Assembly (NCBI GenBank): GCA_021787335.1 | Contig: JAJYMC010000007.1 | Span: forward strand, 1 to 42,715 | Reading direction: 5' to 3' | Origin: Bacillota bacterium | GTDB taxonomy: Bacteria; Bacillota; Sulfobacillia; JAJYWN01; JAJZPE01 | Length of the DNA: 42,715 nt | Shown here: positions 1-9,070 of the stretch, piece after piece | Layout: the number at the start of each line of letters is the position of its first letter | Numbering within the stretch: the stretch's first letter is position 1 | Translations under genes and position numbers: made by a program | The notes under the pieces: generated by a model | What the model was told of the DNA's origin: nothing | Seen by the model: the letters and a program-made list of their open reading frames with translations, nothing else | Database searches by the model: none

Positions 1-2
1 GC

Positions 3-623
3 AGCGGTCGCGTCCCCGTCCTACACCATAAGGCGGCCATCGAGGCCCTCAAGGCGACCGGCCGGGTCAACTTCCACGTCGGCCTGGTCGACGAGGACGA
101 GGCCAAGGCCCTGGCCGCCTACGCCGACGCGGTCTCCTTCGACTTCGTCGGCGACGACGAGACCATCCACGAGACCTTTGGCCTCGACAAGACGGTCTCG
201 GATTACCTCGAATCCTATCGTGCCCTGCGCCGTCACACCAAGGTCCTGCCGCACATCTGCATCGGGTTGCGCGGCGGGCTGATGAGCGGGGAGGAGCGGG
301 CGCTGCAGATACTGCGCCGGGAAGGCGCCGACGCGCTGGTTTTCATCGTCTTCATCCCGACCAAGGGGACGCGTTACGCCGACCGGACCCCGCCGCCGGT
401 CGAGGCGGTCATCGACACCCTCACCCGGGCCCGCCTGGACTTCCCAACGACGCCCATCTTCCTCGGCTGCATGCGTCCGGCCGGCCGCTACCGGGTCGAG
501 CTTGACCAGGCCGCCGTCCGCTGCGGGGTCCAGAAGATCGTCATCCCCGCCCGCCCGGCCGTCCAGCTGGCCAGGGACCTCGGGCTCGAGGTCTCGCGCG
601 GAGAGGAGTGCTGCGTACTTTGA
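3..623 (+). CDS. Radical SAM protein, LipS1/LipS2-like (5' end outside window)
   Basis: Open from the window edge to TGA at 621-623, so about 206 C-terminal residues are visible and the radical-SAM cysteine motif lies upstream of the window. The visible part reads like the second half of a biotin-synthase-type TIM barrel. It has a conserved glycine-rich strand (LPHICIGLRGGL) and a C-terminal LGCMRPAGRYRVELD segment, and it ends with a Cys-Cys pair three residues from the C-terminus. It overlaps the next radical-SAM gene by 16 nt, which is followed by a LipM-like transferase and lipoamide dehydrogenase. From that context I infer one subunit of the two-component lipoyl synthase (LipS1/LipS2) known from archaea and some bacteria. 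Which subunit it is cannot be decided here. A generic radical-SAM protein remains possible. Confidence 0.68.
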   Translation, partial: SGRVPVLHHKAAIEALKATGRVNFHVGLVDEDEAKALAAYADAVSFDFVGDDETIHETFGLDKTVSDYLESYRALRRHTKVLPHICIGLRGGLMSGEERALQILRREGADALVFIVFIPTKGTRYADRTPPPVEAVIDTLTRARLDFPTTPIFLGCMRPAGRYRVELDQAAVRCGVQKIVIPARPAVQLARDLGLEVSRGEECCVL

Positions 624-1681
624 AGCCCGAATCGGAGCACGCCGCGCAGCCCGCCGCGCAGACCTCTCCCGCCAAGGGCACGCCGGCGGAAAGGGCCCCG
701 CGCCTGCGCGTCTCGGTCGGCACGGGGACGGCCATCGGCCTCAACCAGGTCCGCGCCGACTGCCTGCCGACCACGGCCTACCTGATGGTCGGCGAGCGCT
801 GCGACCGCAACTGCGGCTTCTGCCCGCAGGCCCGCGAGAGCGGGGCCCGGGCCGACCTGCTGTCCCGGGTCACCTGGCCGGCGGCCGGTGACCCGGAGAC
901 CGTCATCGCCGCCGTCGCCGGCTCGCACGAAGCCGCGACCAGCGGCGGGGAAGGGGTCAAGCGGGTCTGCTTCCAGGTCATCCACGACCGCGCCAGCCTT
1001 GGCGAGACCCTCGAGGCCGTGCGCTCCACGCGCCGCCGTTCGTCCGTGCCCATTTGCGTCTCGGTCTTCCTCAACGACCAGGCCGTCGTGGCCCAGCTCT
1101 TCGAGGCCGGCGCCGACCATGTGACGATGCCCATCGACGTCGTCGGGGAGGAGCTGTATCACCGGGTCAAGGGCGGCGGCTTCTCAGGCGCCCTCAAGCG
1201 CGTCGAGGAGGCCGCGGCCCGCTGGCCGGGCAAGATTGGCACGCATCTCATCGTCGGCCTCGGCGAGACCGAGGAAGACATGGTTCGGCTCATCGCCCGA
1301 CTGGTCGGGCAGGGTGTGACCATCGGCCTCTTCGCCTTCACCCCGGTCCGCGGGACCGAGCTGGCCGCTCAGGCCCCGCCGGACCTGGCCTCGTACCGCC
1401 GCATCCAGGCCGCCAACTGGCTTTTCGGTGAGGGGCTCATCGGCCCCGACGACCTCGTCTTCGCCGATGGCCGCTTGGTGGGCTTCCGCCGGCCGTCCGC
1501 CGTCGTCCGCTCCTGGCTGGCCGCCGGCGAGGCCTTCCGCACCGCCGGATGCCCCGATTGCAACCGTCCATACTACAACGAAAGGCCGGGCGGCGTGATC
1601 TACAACTATCCGCGCCCGCTGACCGCCGATGAGGCGGCGGCGGCCGTCGACGTCGTCCTGGCCGGCGCCCCGGGAGTGTGA
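608..1681 (+). CDS. Radical SAM protein, LipS1/LipS2-type lipoyl synthase subunit
   Basis: This gene encodes 357 aa from a GTG start inside the end of the previous gene. The radical-SAM [4Fe-4S] motif CDRNCGFC (CX3CX2C) lies at residues 65-72. A second CxxC pair sits near the C-terminus (about 315 and 318) in GCPDCNRPYYNERPGG, followed by YNYPRP. An additional cysteine-bearing C-terminal motif suits a sulfur-inserting enzyme with an auxiliary cluster. The neighbours (second radical-SAM protein, LipM-like octanoyltransferase, Lpd) point to insertion of two sulfurs into octanoyl-lysine, giving protein-bound lipoate. The stop overlaps the next start (GTGA), so translation is probably coupled. 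The family call is a firm radical SAM. The LipS assignment is inferred from context and from the C-terminal motif. Confidence 0.75.
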   Translation: MLRTLKPESEHAAQPAAQTSPAKGTPAERAPRLRVSVGTGTAIGLNQVRADCLPTTAYLMVGERCDRNCGFCPQARESGARADLLSRVTWPAAGDPETVIAAVAGSHEAATSGGEGVKRVCFQVIHDRASLGETLEAVRSTRRRSSVPICVSVFLNDQAVVAQLFEAGADHVTMPIDVVGEELYHRVKGGGFSGALKRVEEAAARWPGKIGTHLIVGLGETEEDMVRLIARLVGQGVTIGLFAFTPVRGTELAAQAPPDLASYRRIQAANWLFGEGLIGPDDLVFADGRLVGFRRPSAVVRSWLAAGEAFRTAGCPDCNRPYYNERPGGVIYNYPRPLTADEAAAAVDVVLAGAPGV

Positions 1682-2556
1682 GCCCCGTGCCCCCTGTTGA
1701 CACCGCGCCGTCGGTGACCACCTGGCGGCTCATCCGGAGTGGTCCGGCCGACGCGGCCCGGAACATGGCCGTCGACGAGGCCATCATGACCGCCCACGGC
1801 CATGGCCTGGTGCCGCCGACCCTGCGCTTCTACACCTGGCAGCCGGCGGCCGTCTCGGTGGGCTACTTTCAGAGCCTCGAGCGCGAGATCGACGTCGAGG
1901 CCTGCCGCCGCGCCGGCATCGGCATCGTCCGCCGCCCGACCGGTGGGCGGGCCGTCCTCCACGACGATGAGCTGACCTATAGCATCACCATCGCCGAGTC
2001 CATCCTGCCGGGCAGCGTCCTCGAGACCTACCGCTACCTGAGCGGCGGCCTCCTGGCCGGCTTCGAGATCATCGGCCTGCGGGCCGACCTGACCAACCCG
2101 CCATCGCGCGGAGGTGAGCCGGCGGCTGACGTCGCCGCCGCCGCCCCGCATGCCTCTTCGGCCGCCTGCTTCGACGCCCCCTCGTGGTACGAGCTGACCT
2201 CGGCCGGCAAGAAGATCGTCGGGAGCGCCCAGACCCGCAAGAACGGCGTCATCCTGCAGCACGGGGCGATCATCCTCCACCTCGACCTCGACAAGCTCAT
2301 CGGCACCTTCCGCTTCCCGTCGGACCGCGTCCGCGACCGAGTCCGCGAGACCCTGGTGGCCAAGGCCGGTGGGGTCGATGAGGCCGCCGGCCGGCGCATC
2401 GCCCCGGACGAACTGGCCGAGGCCATGGCCTCCGGCTTCACCAAGGAACTCGGCCTCGTCCTCGTCCCGGGCGACCTCACCCCGGAGGAGCGGCGCCTGG
2501 CCGACGAGCTGGAGCGGACCAAGTACTCCCAGACCTCCTGGAACTGGCGGAAATAG
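1678..2556 (+). CDS. lipM: Octanoyltransferase LipM-like (BPL/LplA-LipB fold)
   Basis: This 292-aa protein transfers an octanoyl (or lipoyl) group to lipoyl domains. The lipoate-ligase fold shows as RRPTGGRAVLH (residues 85-95) and an SAGKKIVGSAQTRKNGV block with the conserved lysine near 178-179. An ACFDAPSWYELT segment places a cysteine at about 164, where LipM octanoyltransferases carry their catalytic Cys. This favours LipM over an ATP-dependent LplA. The product would be the substrate for the radical-SAM pair just upstream. GTG start, 4-nt overlap with the upstream stop. In Bacillus subtilis the lipM gene also lies near the yqhT-efp-spoIIIA region, which supports the call. About 20 extra residues (roughly 140-163, Ala/Pro rich) precede the Cys and look like a lineage-specific loop. 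Confidence 0.82.
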   Translation: MSPVPPVDTAPSVTTWRLIRSGPADAARNMAVDEAIMTAHGHGLVPPTLRFYTWQPAAVSVGYFQSLEREIDVEACRRAGIGIVRRPTGGRAVLHDDELTYSITIAESILPGSVLETYRYLSGGLLAGFEIIGLRADLTNPPSRGGEPAADVAAAAPHASSAACFDAPSWYELTSAGKKIVGSAQTRKNGVILQHGAIILHLDLDKLIGTFRFPSDRVRDRVRETLVAKAGGVDEAAGRRIAPDELAEAMASGFTKELGLVLVPGDLTPEERRLADELERTKYSQTSWNWRK

Positions 2557-2602
2557 GCCACCGGCAGCGGAAATAGACCTCCATCCGAAAGGGGAAGACA
2601 TC

Positions 2603-4015
2603 ATGTTCGACATCATCGTTATCGGCGGCGGCCCCGGCGGCTATGTGGCCGCCATCAAAGGCGCCCAGCTCGGGGCCAAGGTGGCCCTCGTCGAGGACCG
2701 CCGGGTCGGCGGCTGCTGCCTGAACCGCGGCTGCATCCCCACCAAGGCCCTGGTCCGCACGGCCGAAATCTACCTCGACATGAAGCACGGGCCGGCCTTC
2801 GGCCTGACCCCCGGCGAGATCAAGGTCGACTGGGGCACGGTCATCGCCCGCAAGGACAAGGTCGTCCACCAGCTGACCAGCGGGGTCGAGCTGCTCCTGA
2901 AGTCCAACGGCGTGGCCCTCTACGACGGCCGGGGCAGCATCCCCAAGCCAGGCGTGGTCGAGGTGGCCCTCAAGGACGGCGGCAAGGAAGTCCTCGAGAC
3001 CAAGAACATCATCATCGCCACCGGCTCCCTCGAGCAGTCCCCGCCCATCCCCGAGGAGCAGGTCCGGGCCCACACGGTGACCAGCGAGGACGCCCTTGAC
3101 TTCGATCACGTCCCGGAAAGCCTCCTGATCATCGGCGGGGGCGTCCTCGGCATCGAGTTCGCCTGCGTCTACAACGCCTTCGGGAGCAAGGTCACGGCCG
3201 TGAAGCGCGGCCCCGGCATCCTCCCGCCCATCGACGAGGAACTGCAGACCCGGATGATCCCGGTCCTGAAAAGGGCCGGCATCACCGTCAACCACGGCAT
3301 CTACGTCAAGGAGATAACCGAGACGGCCGACGGCAAGAAGCGGCTCGTGGCCGAGAAGGACGGCGCCCCGACCGAGTTCGTGGCCGAGAGGGTCCTCCTG
3401 GCCCTCGGGCGCGTGCCGAACTACGGCGGCATCGACCTCGACGCCCTCGGGGTCCAGTACGAGAAGCGGGGGATCAAGACCGACGCCCAGATGCGGACCA
3501 ACGTGCCCGGCATCTACGCCATCGGCGATGTCGTCGGCCGGTACTGGCTGGCCCCGGTGGCCTCGGCCGAAGGCGTCGTGGCCGTCGAGAACATCACCGG
3601 CCACCCCGCCCAGATCGACTACAGCATCATCCCGAGCTGCGTCTTCTCCATCCCTGAGGTGGCCTCGGTCGGCCTGAAGGAGAAGGAGGCCCGCGACAAG
3701 GGCTTCGAGGTCAAGGTCTCCAAGTTCCCCTTCACCGCCAACGGCCGGGCGCTGGCCATGGGCGAGGCCGAGGGCATCGTCAAGGTGGTCGCCCAGGCTG
3801 GCGACGGCAAGCTCCTCGGCGTCCACATCCTCGGGCCGCGGGCCACGGACCTCATCCATGAGGCGTCCATCGCCCTGAAGCTCGGGGCCAAGGCCGCGGA
3901 CATCGCCGACATCCTGGTCCACGCCCACCCGACCCTCTCCGAGGCCTTCATGGAGGCCTGCGAGGGCATCACCGGGGAGCCCATCCACATCGCCCCCAGG
4001 CGGCGGGCGCAATAG
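2603..4015 (+). CDS. lpdA: Dihydrolipoyl dehydrogenase (E3)
   Basis: This 470-aa flavoprotein reoxidises dihydrolipoyl groups of 2-oxoacid dehydrogenase or glycine-cleavage complexes with NAD+. The N-terminal FAD dinucleotide motif is GGGPGG (residues 8-13). The redox-active disulfide is C39/C44 in GGCCLNRGCIPTK. A central NAD-binding motif, IIGGGVLGIEF, follows, and then AIGDVVG for FAD. The C-terminal His-Glu pair is H442/E447 in HAHPTLSEAF. The ATG at 2603 is preceded by a good Shine-Dalgarno (ggggaag). The frame stays open upstream into lipM, but nothing conserved is encoded there. Together with the upstream genes it forms a complete lipoyl-cofactor assembly and use unit. Confidence 0.95.
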   Translation: MFDIIVIGGGPGGYVAAIKGAQLGAKVALVEDRRVGGCCLNRGCIPTKALVRTAEIYLDMKHGPAFGLTPGEIKVDWGTVIARKDKVVHQLTSGVELLLKSNGVALYDGRGSIPKPGVVEVALKDGGKEVLETKNIIIATGSLEQSPPIPEEQVRAHTVTSEDALDFDHVPESLLIIGGGVLGIEFACVYNAFGSKVTAVKRGPGILPPIDEELQTRMIPVLKRAGITVNHGIYVKEITETADGKKRLVAEKDGAPTEFVAERVLLALGRVPNYGGIDLDALGVQYEKRGIKTDAQMRTNVPGIYAIGDVVGRYWLAPVASAEGVVAVENITGHPAQIDYSIIPSCVFSIPEVASVGLKEKEARDKGFEVKVSKFPFTANGRALAMGEAEGIVKVVAQAGDGKLLGVHILGPRATDLIHEASIALKLGAKAADIADILVHAHPTLSEAFMEACEGITGEPIHIAPRRRAQ

Positions 4016-4032
4016 GCCCGCAGAGCGCGGAA

Positions 4033-4061
4033 ACGAGGCCCCCAAGCGGGGCCTCGTGTTT
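4033..4061 (+). terminator. Rho-independent terminator of the lipoate operon
   Basis: A perfect 10-bp stem (acgaggcccc / ggggcctcgt, arms 4033-4042 and 4048-4057) with a 5-nt loop is followed by a short T-tract. It lies 17 nt after the lpdA stop. Confidence 0.8.
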
Positions 4062-4115
4062 GCAAATAAACCGAAATATGGTAAGATTAGCAGGTGGAAA
4101 TGGGGAGGGACAGGC

Positions 4116-5192
4116 ATGCCCGGACGTCTGGCTAAGCTCCGCAAGCTGATGGAGTCCCAGGCAACGAAGCTCGACGCCCTGCTCATCGAGTCCAAGGAGA
4201 ACCGCTACTACATGAGCGGCTTCTCGGGCTCGGCGGGGTTCCTCGTCATCGGCCAGGACTACGCCTACCTGATCACCGACTTCCGCTACACCGAGCAGGC
4301 CACCACCCAGGCCCCTGAGTTCAAGGTGGTCCAGCACGGCACGCCCTTCGTCACCACCCTCATCGACGTGCTGGCCAAGGCCAAGGTCAAGCGGCTGGGC
4401 TTCGAGAAGGCCCACCTGACCTACGGCCGCTATGAGGACCTCCGGGCCAAGCTGGCCCCGGTCGAGCTGGTTCCGACCGAGAACCTGGTCGAGGACCTCC
4501 GGGCGATCAAGGACGCGGGCGAGGTCAAACTCATCAAGGAAGCCTCGCGCATCGCCGACAAAGCCTTCGAGGTCCTCCTGGGTCGGCTCAAGACCCGGAT
4601 GACCGAGAACGACGTGGTCGCCGAGCTGGAGTACCAGATGCGCAAGCTGGGCGCGGCCGGCGCGTCCTTCGATATCATCGCCGCTTCCGGGCAGCGGTCT
4701 TCGCTCCCGCACGCCGAGCCGACCGATCGGTCCATCGACTTCGGCGACTTCCTGACCATCGACTTCGGCGCGGAGTACCAGGGCTACCGCTCGGACTGCA
4801 CGCGGACCGTGGTCTTCGGCCGGGTCAACAAGAAGCAACGTGAGATCTACGACATCGTCCTGCGGGCCCAGGAGGCGGCCATCGCCGCCGCCAAGCCGGG
4901 CAAGCTCGGCAAGGAGCTCGACGCCGTGGCCCGCAAGGTCATCGCCGACGCGGGTTACGGGGCCAACTTCGGTCACGGCCTCGGGCACGGGGTCGGCCTG
5001 GCCGTCCACGAGGCCCCCAACGTCGGCCTGGCGGGCGACGTGCCCCTGAAGGCCGGTCACGTAATCACCATCGAGCCAGGTATCTACCTTGCCGGCTGGG
5101 GCGGCGTGCGGATCGAAGACATGGGCGTGCTGACGGCCAAGGGCTTTGACGACTTCACAACGGCTCCCAAGCAACTCATCACGCTGGAGTAG
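4116..5192 (+). CDS. M24 family metallopeptidase (Xaa-Pro aminopeptidase, YqhT-like)
   Basis: This 358-aa cytosolic dimetal peptidase removes N-terminal residues preceding proline from peptides. The N-terminal creatinase-like domain (about 1-130) is followed by the pita-bread catalytic domain. Its five metal ligands are visible: Asp in TIDFGAEYQG, Asp in YRSDCTRTV, His in GHGLGHGVGL, Glu in TIEPGIY and Glu in VRIEDMGV. The ATG at 4116 is chosen because gggaggga lies just upstream; the frame is open 60 nt further upstream but into the terminator region. It sits directly before efp, as yqhT does in Bacillus. Confidence 0.92.
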   Translation: MPGRLAKLRKLMESQATKLDALLIESKENRYYMSGFSGSAGFLVIGQDYAYLITDFRYTEQATTQAPEFKVVQHGTPFVTTLIDVLAKAKVKRLGFEKAHLTYGRYEDLRAKLAPVELVPTENLVEDLRAIKDAGEVKLIKEASRIADKAFEVLLGRLKTRMTENDVVAELEYQMRKLGAAGASFDIIAASGQRSSLPHAEPTDRSIDFGDFLTIDFGAEYQGYRSDCTRTVVFGRVNKKQREIYDIVLRAQEAAIAAAKPGKLGKELDAVARKVIADAGYGANFGHGLGHGVGLAVHEAPNVGLAGDVPLKAGHVITIEPGIYLAGWGGVRIEDMGVLTAKGFDDFTTAPKQLITLE

Positions 5193-5267
5193 ACGCGCCC
5201 GGGAGTGAACCGAGCGGGCGCGGACAGAATAAACATTGGCCCACGGGCGTAGGGGGAGGCTCATAGG

Positions 5268-5825
5268 TTGATTTCTACGAACGACTTCAAGACGGGTCTG
5301 ACAGTCGAGATTGACGGTCAAGTCTGGACAGTGGTGGAGTTCCAGCACGTGAAACCGGGGAAGGGCGCCGCTTTCGTCCGGGCGAAGCTGAAGAACCTGA
5401 AGTCGGGGTCCGTCGTCGAGCGGACCTTCAACGCCGGTGAGAAGCTCCCTCGGGCCCACCTGGAACGGCGCGAGATGCAGTACCTGTATCAGGCGGATGA
5501 GATGTACACCTTCATGGACACCGAGAACTATGAGCAGATAACCGTGGCCAAGGACCAGATCGGCGACGGGGTCAAGTTCCTCAAGGAGAACCTGCTCGTC
5601 AATATCCTCTTCTACCAGGGCCAGACCTTCGGCGTCGACCTCCCGAACTCGGTCGTGCTGAAGGTGGTCGAGACCGAACCCGGCGTCCGCGGCGACACCG
5701 CCACCGCCGGCACCAAGCCGGCCAAGCTCGAGACCGGCGCCGTCGTCAAGGTACCCCTGTTCATCAACATCGGCGACGTCCTCAAGGTCGACACGCGGAC
5801 CGGGGACTACATCGAGCGGGCGTAA
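5268..5825 (+). CDS. efp: Translation elongation factor P
   Basis: This 185-aa protein rescues ribosomes stalled at polyproline stretches. It shows the N-terminal KOW-like domain with the [10 protein letters not shown] loop (the site that is modified at a Lys or Arg in many bacteria). It also has the conserved FQHVKPG and two OB domains ending in [17 protein letters not shown]. It uses a TTG start behind agggggagg. EF-P is the usual gene between the M24 peptidase and spoIIIA in Firmicutes. Here an insert of about 15 kb separates efp from the CD1247/spoIIIA block. Confidence 0.97.
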   Translation: MISTNDFKTGLTVEIDGQVWTVVEFQHVKPGKGAAFVRAKLKNLKSGSVVERTFNAGEKLPRAHLERREMQYLYQADEMYTFMDTENYEQITVAKDQIGDGVKFLKENLLVNILFYQGQTFGVDLPNSVVLKVVETEPGVRGDTATAGTKPAKLETGAVVKVPLFINIGDVLKVDTRTGDYIERA

Positions 5826-5847
5826 TAGGAAAGAGCCAGAAATCAGT

Positions 5848-5877
5848 GAAGCCCCAGGGCGCGAGCCTTGGGGCTTC
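5848..5877 (+). terminator. Terminator after efp
   Basis: Arms 5848-5860 and 5865-5877 pair (gaagccccagggc / gccttggggcttc, one G-T wobble) around a gcga loop and are followed by tgtctatctttgg. It separates efp from the convergent ABC permease gene. Confidence 0.78.
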
Positions 5878-5974
5878 TGTCTATCTTTGGTGCGGGAAGG
5901 GAGAAATGGTCGCTTACCACCTCGCCCGATGGTCCTCGGCCCAACCGACGGCCTTGTCGACGGCGATGGGCCCG

Positions 5975-8314
5975 TCACTCGGCCCGTAGGGCTTCGGCCG
6001 TCGGCAGTCGCCCGGCCCAGACCGCCGCCGGAACGGCCGCCGCCACGGCCAAGACGACCCAGCCGGCGACCAGGGCCACCGAGACCAGTGGCGACATGCT
6101 CACGTCGATGTGTCCGGTGCCGAACTGCGTGGTCATCAACCCGGCGATCCGTGATGTCATCAGGCGCCCCAGGGGGAACCCGATGACTGTCCCCAGGCCG
6201 CCGAGCCAGGCCGCCCCGGCGACGCCGGCGATGAGCGCTTGGAGAGGCGTCATCCCGGCGGCCTTCCGGATCCCGGTCTCCCGGGTCTGCTCGCGGGCCG
6301 TCAGCAGGGTGGCGTTGAGGACGCCCAGGGCGGCGATGACCGCCATCAGGGCGGCCAGGCCTCTGGCCATATGGCCGACGTCAGTCAGGCTCTTGAAGTA
6401 GACGTCCTTGTTCAGGACGCTTGCGGTGACCCGATAGCCGGTGGCCGCGAGGATTGCTCGCTGCCCTTCCGCAGCCGCGACTCCGCTTCTCAGCCTGACC
6501 ACGTAGCTCTTGGGCTGGGCGTCGGGGATGATCTGGCGCAGCGACTCCAAGCTCATGAAGCCGGTCTGACCGAGGCTCATGGTGTACCGATAGACGGCCG
6601 TCACGGTGAGCCGGCCGGGCCGGCCGCCAATCTCGACGCTGACCGGGTCCCCGACCTTCACCCCGGACCGCCGCATGGCCCCGGGGGCCAGCATGATCTC
6701 ACCCGGCCCCGTGGGGAGCCGGCCTTCCAGCAATGTGAAGGGGAAGTCGGTCCACCCGTCTCCGGCCGCCGTCAGTTCGAATCCGAAGTCCGTCCCGGCG
6801 AAGGTCGACGGGATTCGGACGGCGGGGTAGAAGGCCTCGACGGCCGGGGTACCGGAGAGAGACGACCGGACTTCATCCGGCGACATGTCTCGCTGACCGA
6901 CCATGACGTCCCAGTTCAGGCCATGGAGGTCGGGCCGCCGGGCGATGTCGTCGGCCAGTCCGGAGAAGCCGATGGCCGAGGTCAGCGAGGCCAATCCCAC
7001 CACCAGGCTGACGACCGTCAGGACCTGCCTTCCCGACCGGAGCGTGGCGTCCTTGACCCCGAGGACCACGGGCTGCGGGGCGCGTAGCCACCGGGCCAGG
7101 CGGACCGGCAGGGAGGGGCGAGAGGCCGCCTGGGAGGAGCCATCGGTGAGCAGTCCCGCGGGGCGCGAGCGGGCGGCCCGCCAGGCCGGCAACAGGGAGA
7201 AGATCAGGGCGACAGCGGCCGTGACGGCGATGACGCTGAAGGCGAGCGGCCAATCGAAGCGGGTGACCTCGGGTGCGCCCATGGTCGCCGCGAGGGGGCC
7301 CAACTGCCGCTGGGCCAGCACGGCGCCGACGGCCGTCCCGGCGAGCCCGCCGGCCAGTCCCAGGAGCAGGCTCTGGCCCCCGAAGACGAGCAGGGTCTGC
7401 CGGCCGCTGAAGCCGATGGCCTTGAGGACCCCAATCTCCCGCCACTGGGCCAGGACCGCCCCGCCGATGATGTTGCCGATGATGAGGGCCGAGGCCAGCA
7501 CGGCCATGATCCCGAAGACGAGGGTGAACATCATCCCGGTGGCGTTGATCGAGACGAAGCCGTTACGCATGAAGATCCAGTCCATCGCGAAGGCGATCGG
7601 CGAGGCCCCCGTGCCCGCTGGGGACAGTTCCTTGGCCCTGGCCACGAAACTGTCGGTGCCGTCCGGGTCGGCCAGGCGCACGCCCAGGAGCGACTCGGTG
7701 TGGCCGGACCCGTCGAAGAGGGAGCCGAACGTCTCCGGCAGGACGTACATGGAGACCGGATCGAACCACGGGAACTGGTACTCGAACGGGTTCGCCTGCA
7801 GACCGACGACGGTGATCGTCCGCAGGCCGTCGCGCCCGGCCACCTTGACGGTGTCGTCGGGCTTCACCTTGTAGAAGCGGGCCAGCGAGGCTTCCATGAG
7901 GCCGGCATCGGTGTCCGACGCGGTCAGGTCGCGGCCCGCGGTGATGACGTACCGGCCGACCGCGGTATCCCCAGGCCGGCGTCCGACCAGGCGGACCGTT
8001 GGGGTGGTCGTCGCCCCCTCGACGAACAGCTCGGTGGTCGCGGACGACCACACCGGCGAACTTTCGACCACGCCGGGAAGGCGCGTTATCTTGGCGGCTG
8101 TCTCTTCACCGAGTGTCCCGCCTTTGAGGTAGAAGAAGACGTGGGGGCCGTTGGTCCGCGCGAGCAGCCGGTCGTAGGGGCTGGTCGAGGCTTTCAGGCT
8201 GACCAGCCCCAGATACAGCAGGGCGGCCGAAGCGGCCACGGTGGCCAGGATGAGGACCGACTGCCAGGGACGTGACCAGAGATCGGCCAAGGCTTTACGC
8301 AACACTGCGCGCAT
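5975..8314 (-). CDS. ABC transporter permease, FtsX/MacB type with two FtsX domains
   Basis: This 779-aa membrane protein has one TM segment near the N-terminus, an extracytoplasmic MacB-like domain and a first FtsX core at roughly residues 265-385 (including EIGVLKAIGFSGRQ). A second extracytoplasmic part follows, then a second FtsX core at the C-terminus (ETGIRKAAGMTPLQALI). The two ExGxxKAxG coupling helices contact the ATPase. It starts 6 nt after the ATPase stop, so they form one operon under PadR control. Permeases of this type drive mechanotransmission or peptide/antibiotic extrusion rather than bulk import. The substrate is unknown. There is no Bce-type sensor kinase in the window. 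Confidence 0.9.
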   Translation of the reverse strand: MRAVLRKALADLWSRPWQSVLILATVAASAALLYLGLVSLKASTSPYDRLLARTNGPHVFFYLKGGTLGEETAAKITRLPGVVESSPVWSSATTELFVEGATTTPTVRLVGRRPGDTAVGRYVITAGRDLTASDTDAGLMEASLARFYKVKPDDTVKVAGRDGLRTITVVGLQANPFEYQFPWFDPVSMYVLPETFGSLFDGSGHTESLLGVRLADPDGTDSFVARAKELSPAGTGASPIAFAMDWIFMRNGFVSINATGMMFTLVFGIMAVLASALIIGNIIGGAVLAQWREIGVLKAIGFSGRQTLLVFGGQSLLLGLAGGLAGTAVGAVLAQRQLGPLAATMGAPEVTRFDWPLAFSVIAVTAAVALIFSLLPAWRAARSRPAGLLTDGSSQAASRPSLPVRLARWLRAPQPVVLGVKDATLRSGRQVLTVVSLVVGLASLTSAIGFSGLADDIARRPDLHGLNWDVMVGQRDMSPDEVRSSLSGTPAVEAFYPAVRIPSTFAGTDFGFELTAAGDGWTDFPFTLLEGRLPTGPGEIMLAPGAMRRSGVKVGDPVSVEIGGRPGRLTVTAVYRYTMSLGQTGFMSLESLRQIIPDAQPKSYVVRLRSGVAAAEGQRAILAATGYRVTASVLNKDVYFKSLTDVGHMARGLAALMAVIAALGVLNATLLTAREQTRETGIRKAAGMTPLQALIAGVAGAAWLGGLGTVIGFPLGRLMTSRIAGLMTTQFGTGHIDVSMSPLVSVALVAGWVVLAVAAAVPAAVWAGRLPTAEALRAE

Positions 8315-8320
8315 CTTGGC

Positions 8321-9070
8321 TCACCCCCTCGTCCCGAGGAGCCTGGCGGCCAGGCGTCCCATTCGAGCCTCGGCCGGCCGCGACTCCTCGACCAGCCGCC
8401 CGTCCTGCATGACCAGGATACGACCGGCATACGCGGCCACCTTGGGGTCGTGGGTGACCATGACGATGGTCTGCCCCTTATCCCGATGGAGCTCCTGGAA
8501 GAGCCGTAGGACGCCCTGCCCGTTCTCTTGGTCGAGGGCCCCGGTCGGCTCGTCGGCCAACAGGACGGTGGGGCCGTTGATCAGCGCGCGGGCGATGGCC
8601 ACCCGCTGCCGCTCGCCGCCGCTCAGCTTGCCAGGCATCTTCCCGGCGAGTTCGGACAGGCCAAGGACACTCATCAACTCCCGGGCCCGCACCCGGACGG
8701 CGGCCGTGCTCCCCCGGCCCAGCAGGCCCGGTAGTTCGATGTTGGCGACGACATCGAGGTTCTGAATGAGGTTGAAGAACTGAAAGACGATGCCGACGTG
8801 CTTTCGGCGAAAGAGGGCCAACCGTGTCTCGGAGAGGCCATCGATCCGCTGTCCGGCCACCCAGACCTCGCCGGCGTCTGGCCGGTCGATTCCGCCGAGC
8901 ATGTTCAGCAGCGTGGACTTACCGCACCCGGAAGGCCCCATGAGGGCGACGAATTCCCCCGTGGCGACCTCGAGGGAGACGTCCTGAACAGCCGGCCTGG
9001 GGTTACCCTCCCCACGATAGACCCGGGTCAGACCCGTGGCTCGAATGGTGGAGCCCATCGCGCTTGGCAT
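8321..9070 (-). CDS. ABC transporter ATP-binding protein (LolD/MacB class)
   Basis: This 249-aa ATPase energises the adjacent FtsX-type permease. The Walker A is GPSGCGKST, the Q-loop region follows, and the signature is LSGGERQRVAIARAL. The Walker B is VLLADEPTGALD and the switch His is in VMVTHDPKV. The start at 9070 is chosen because aaagggaggtaccagtg places an ideal ribosome-binding site there; longer in-frame starts lie inside padR. The first 68 nt overlap the 3' end of padR in another frame, so regulator, ATPase and permease appear to be made from one transcript. Confidence 0.93.
   Translation of the reverse strand: MPSAMGSTIRATGLTRVYRGEGNPRPAVQDVSLEVATGEFVALMGPSGCGKSTLLNMLGGIDRPDAGEVWVAGQRIDGLSETRLALFRRKHVGIVFQFFNLIQNLDVVANIELPGLLGRGSTAAVRVRARELMSVLGLSELAGKMPGKLSGGERQRVAIARALINGPTVLLADEPTGALDQENGQGVLRLFQELHRDKGQTIVMVTHDPKVAAYAGRILVMQDGRLVEESRPAEARMGRLAARLLGTRG

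Noticed and set aside
2477-4195. Long - strand open frame opposite lpdA (572 codons)
   Set aside because: It mirrors the codon bias of lpdA on the other strand, shows no family motifs and has no ribosome-binding site. Similar antisense frames occur opposite many genes here because of high GC.
5195-5222. Terminator after the M24 peptidase gene
   Set aside because: The gcgcccg/cgggcgc arms form a weak 7-bp stem with a long loop and no T-tract.
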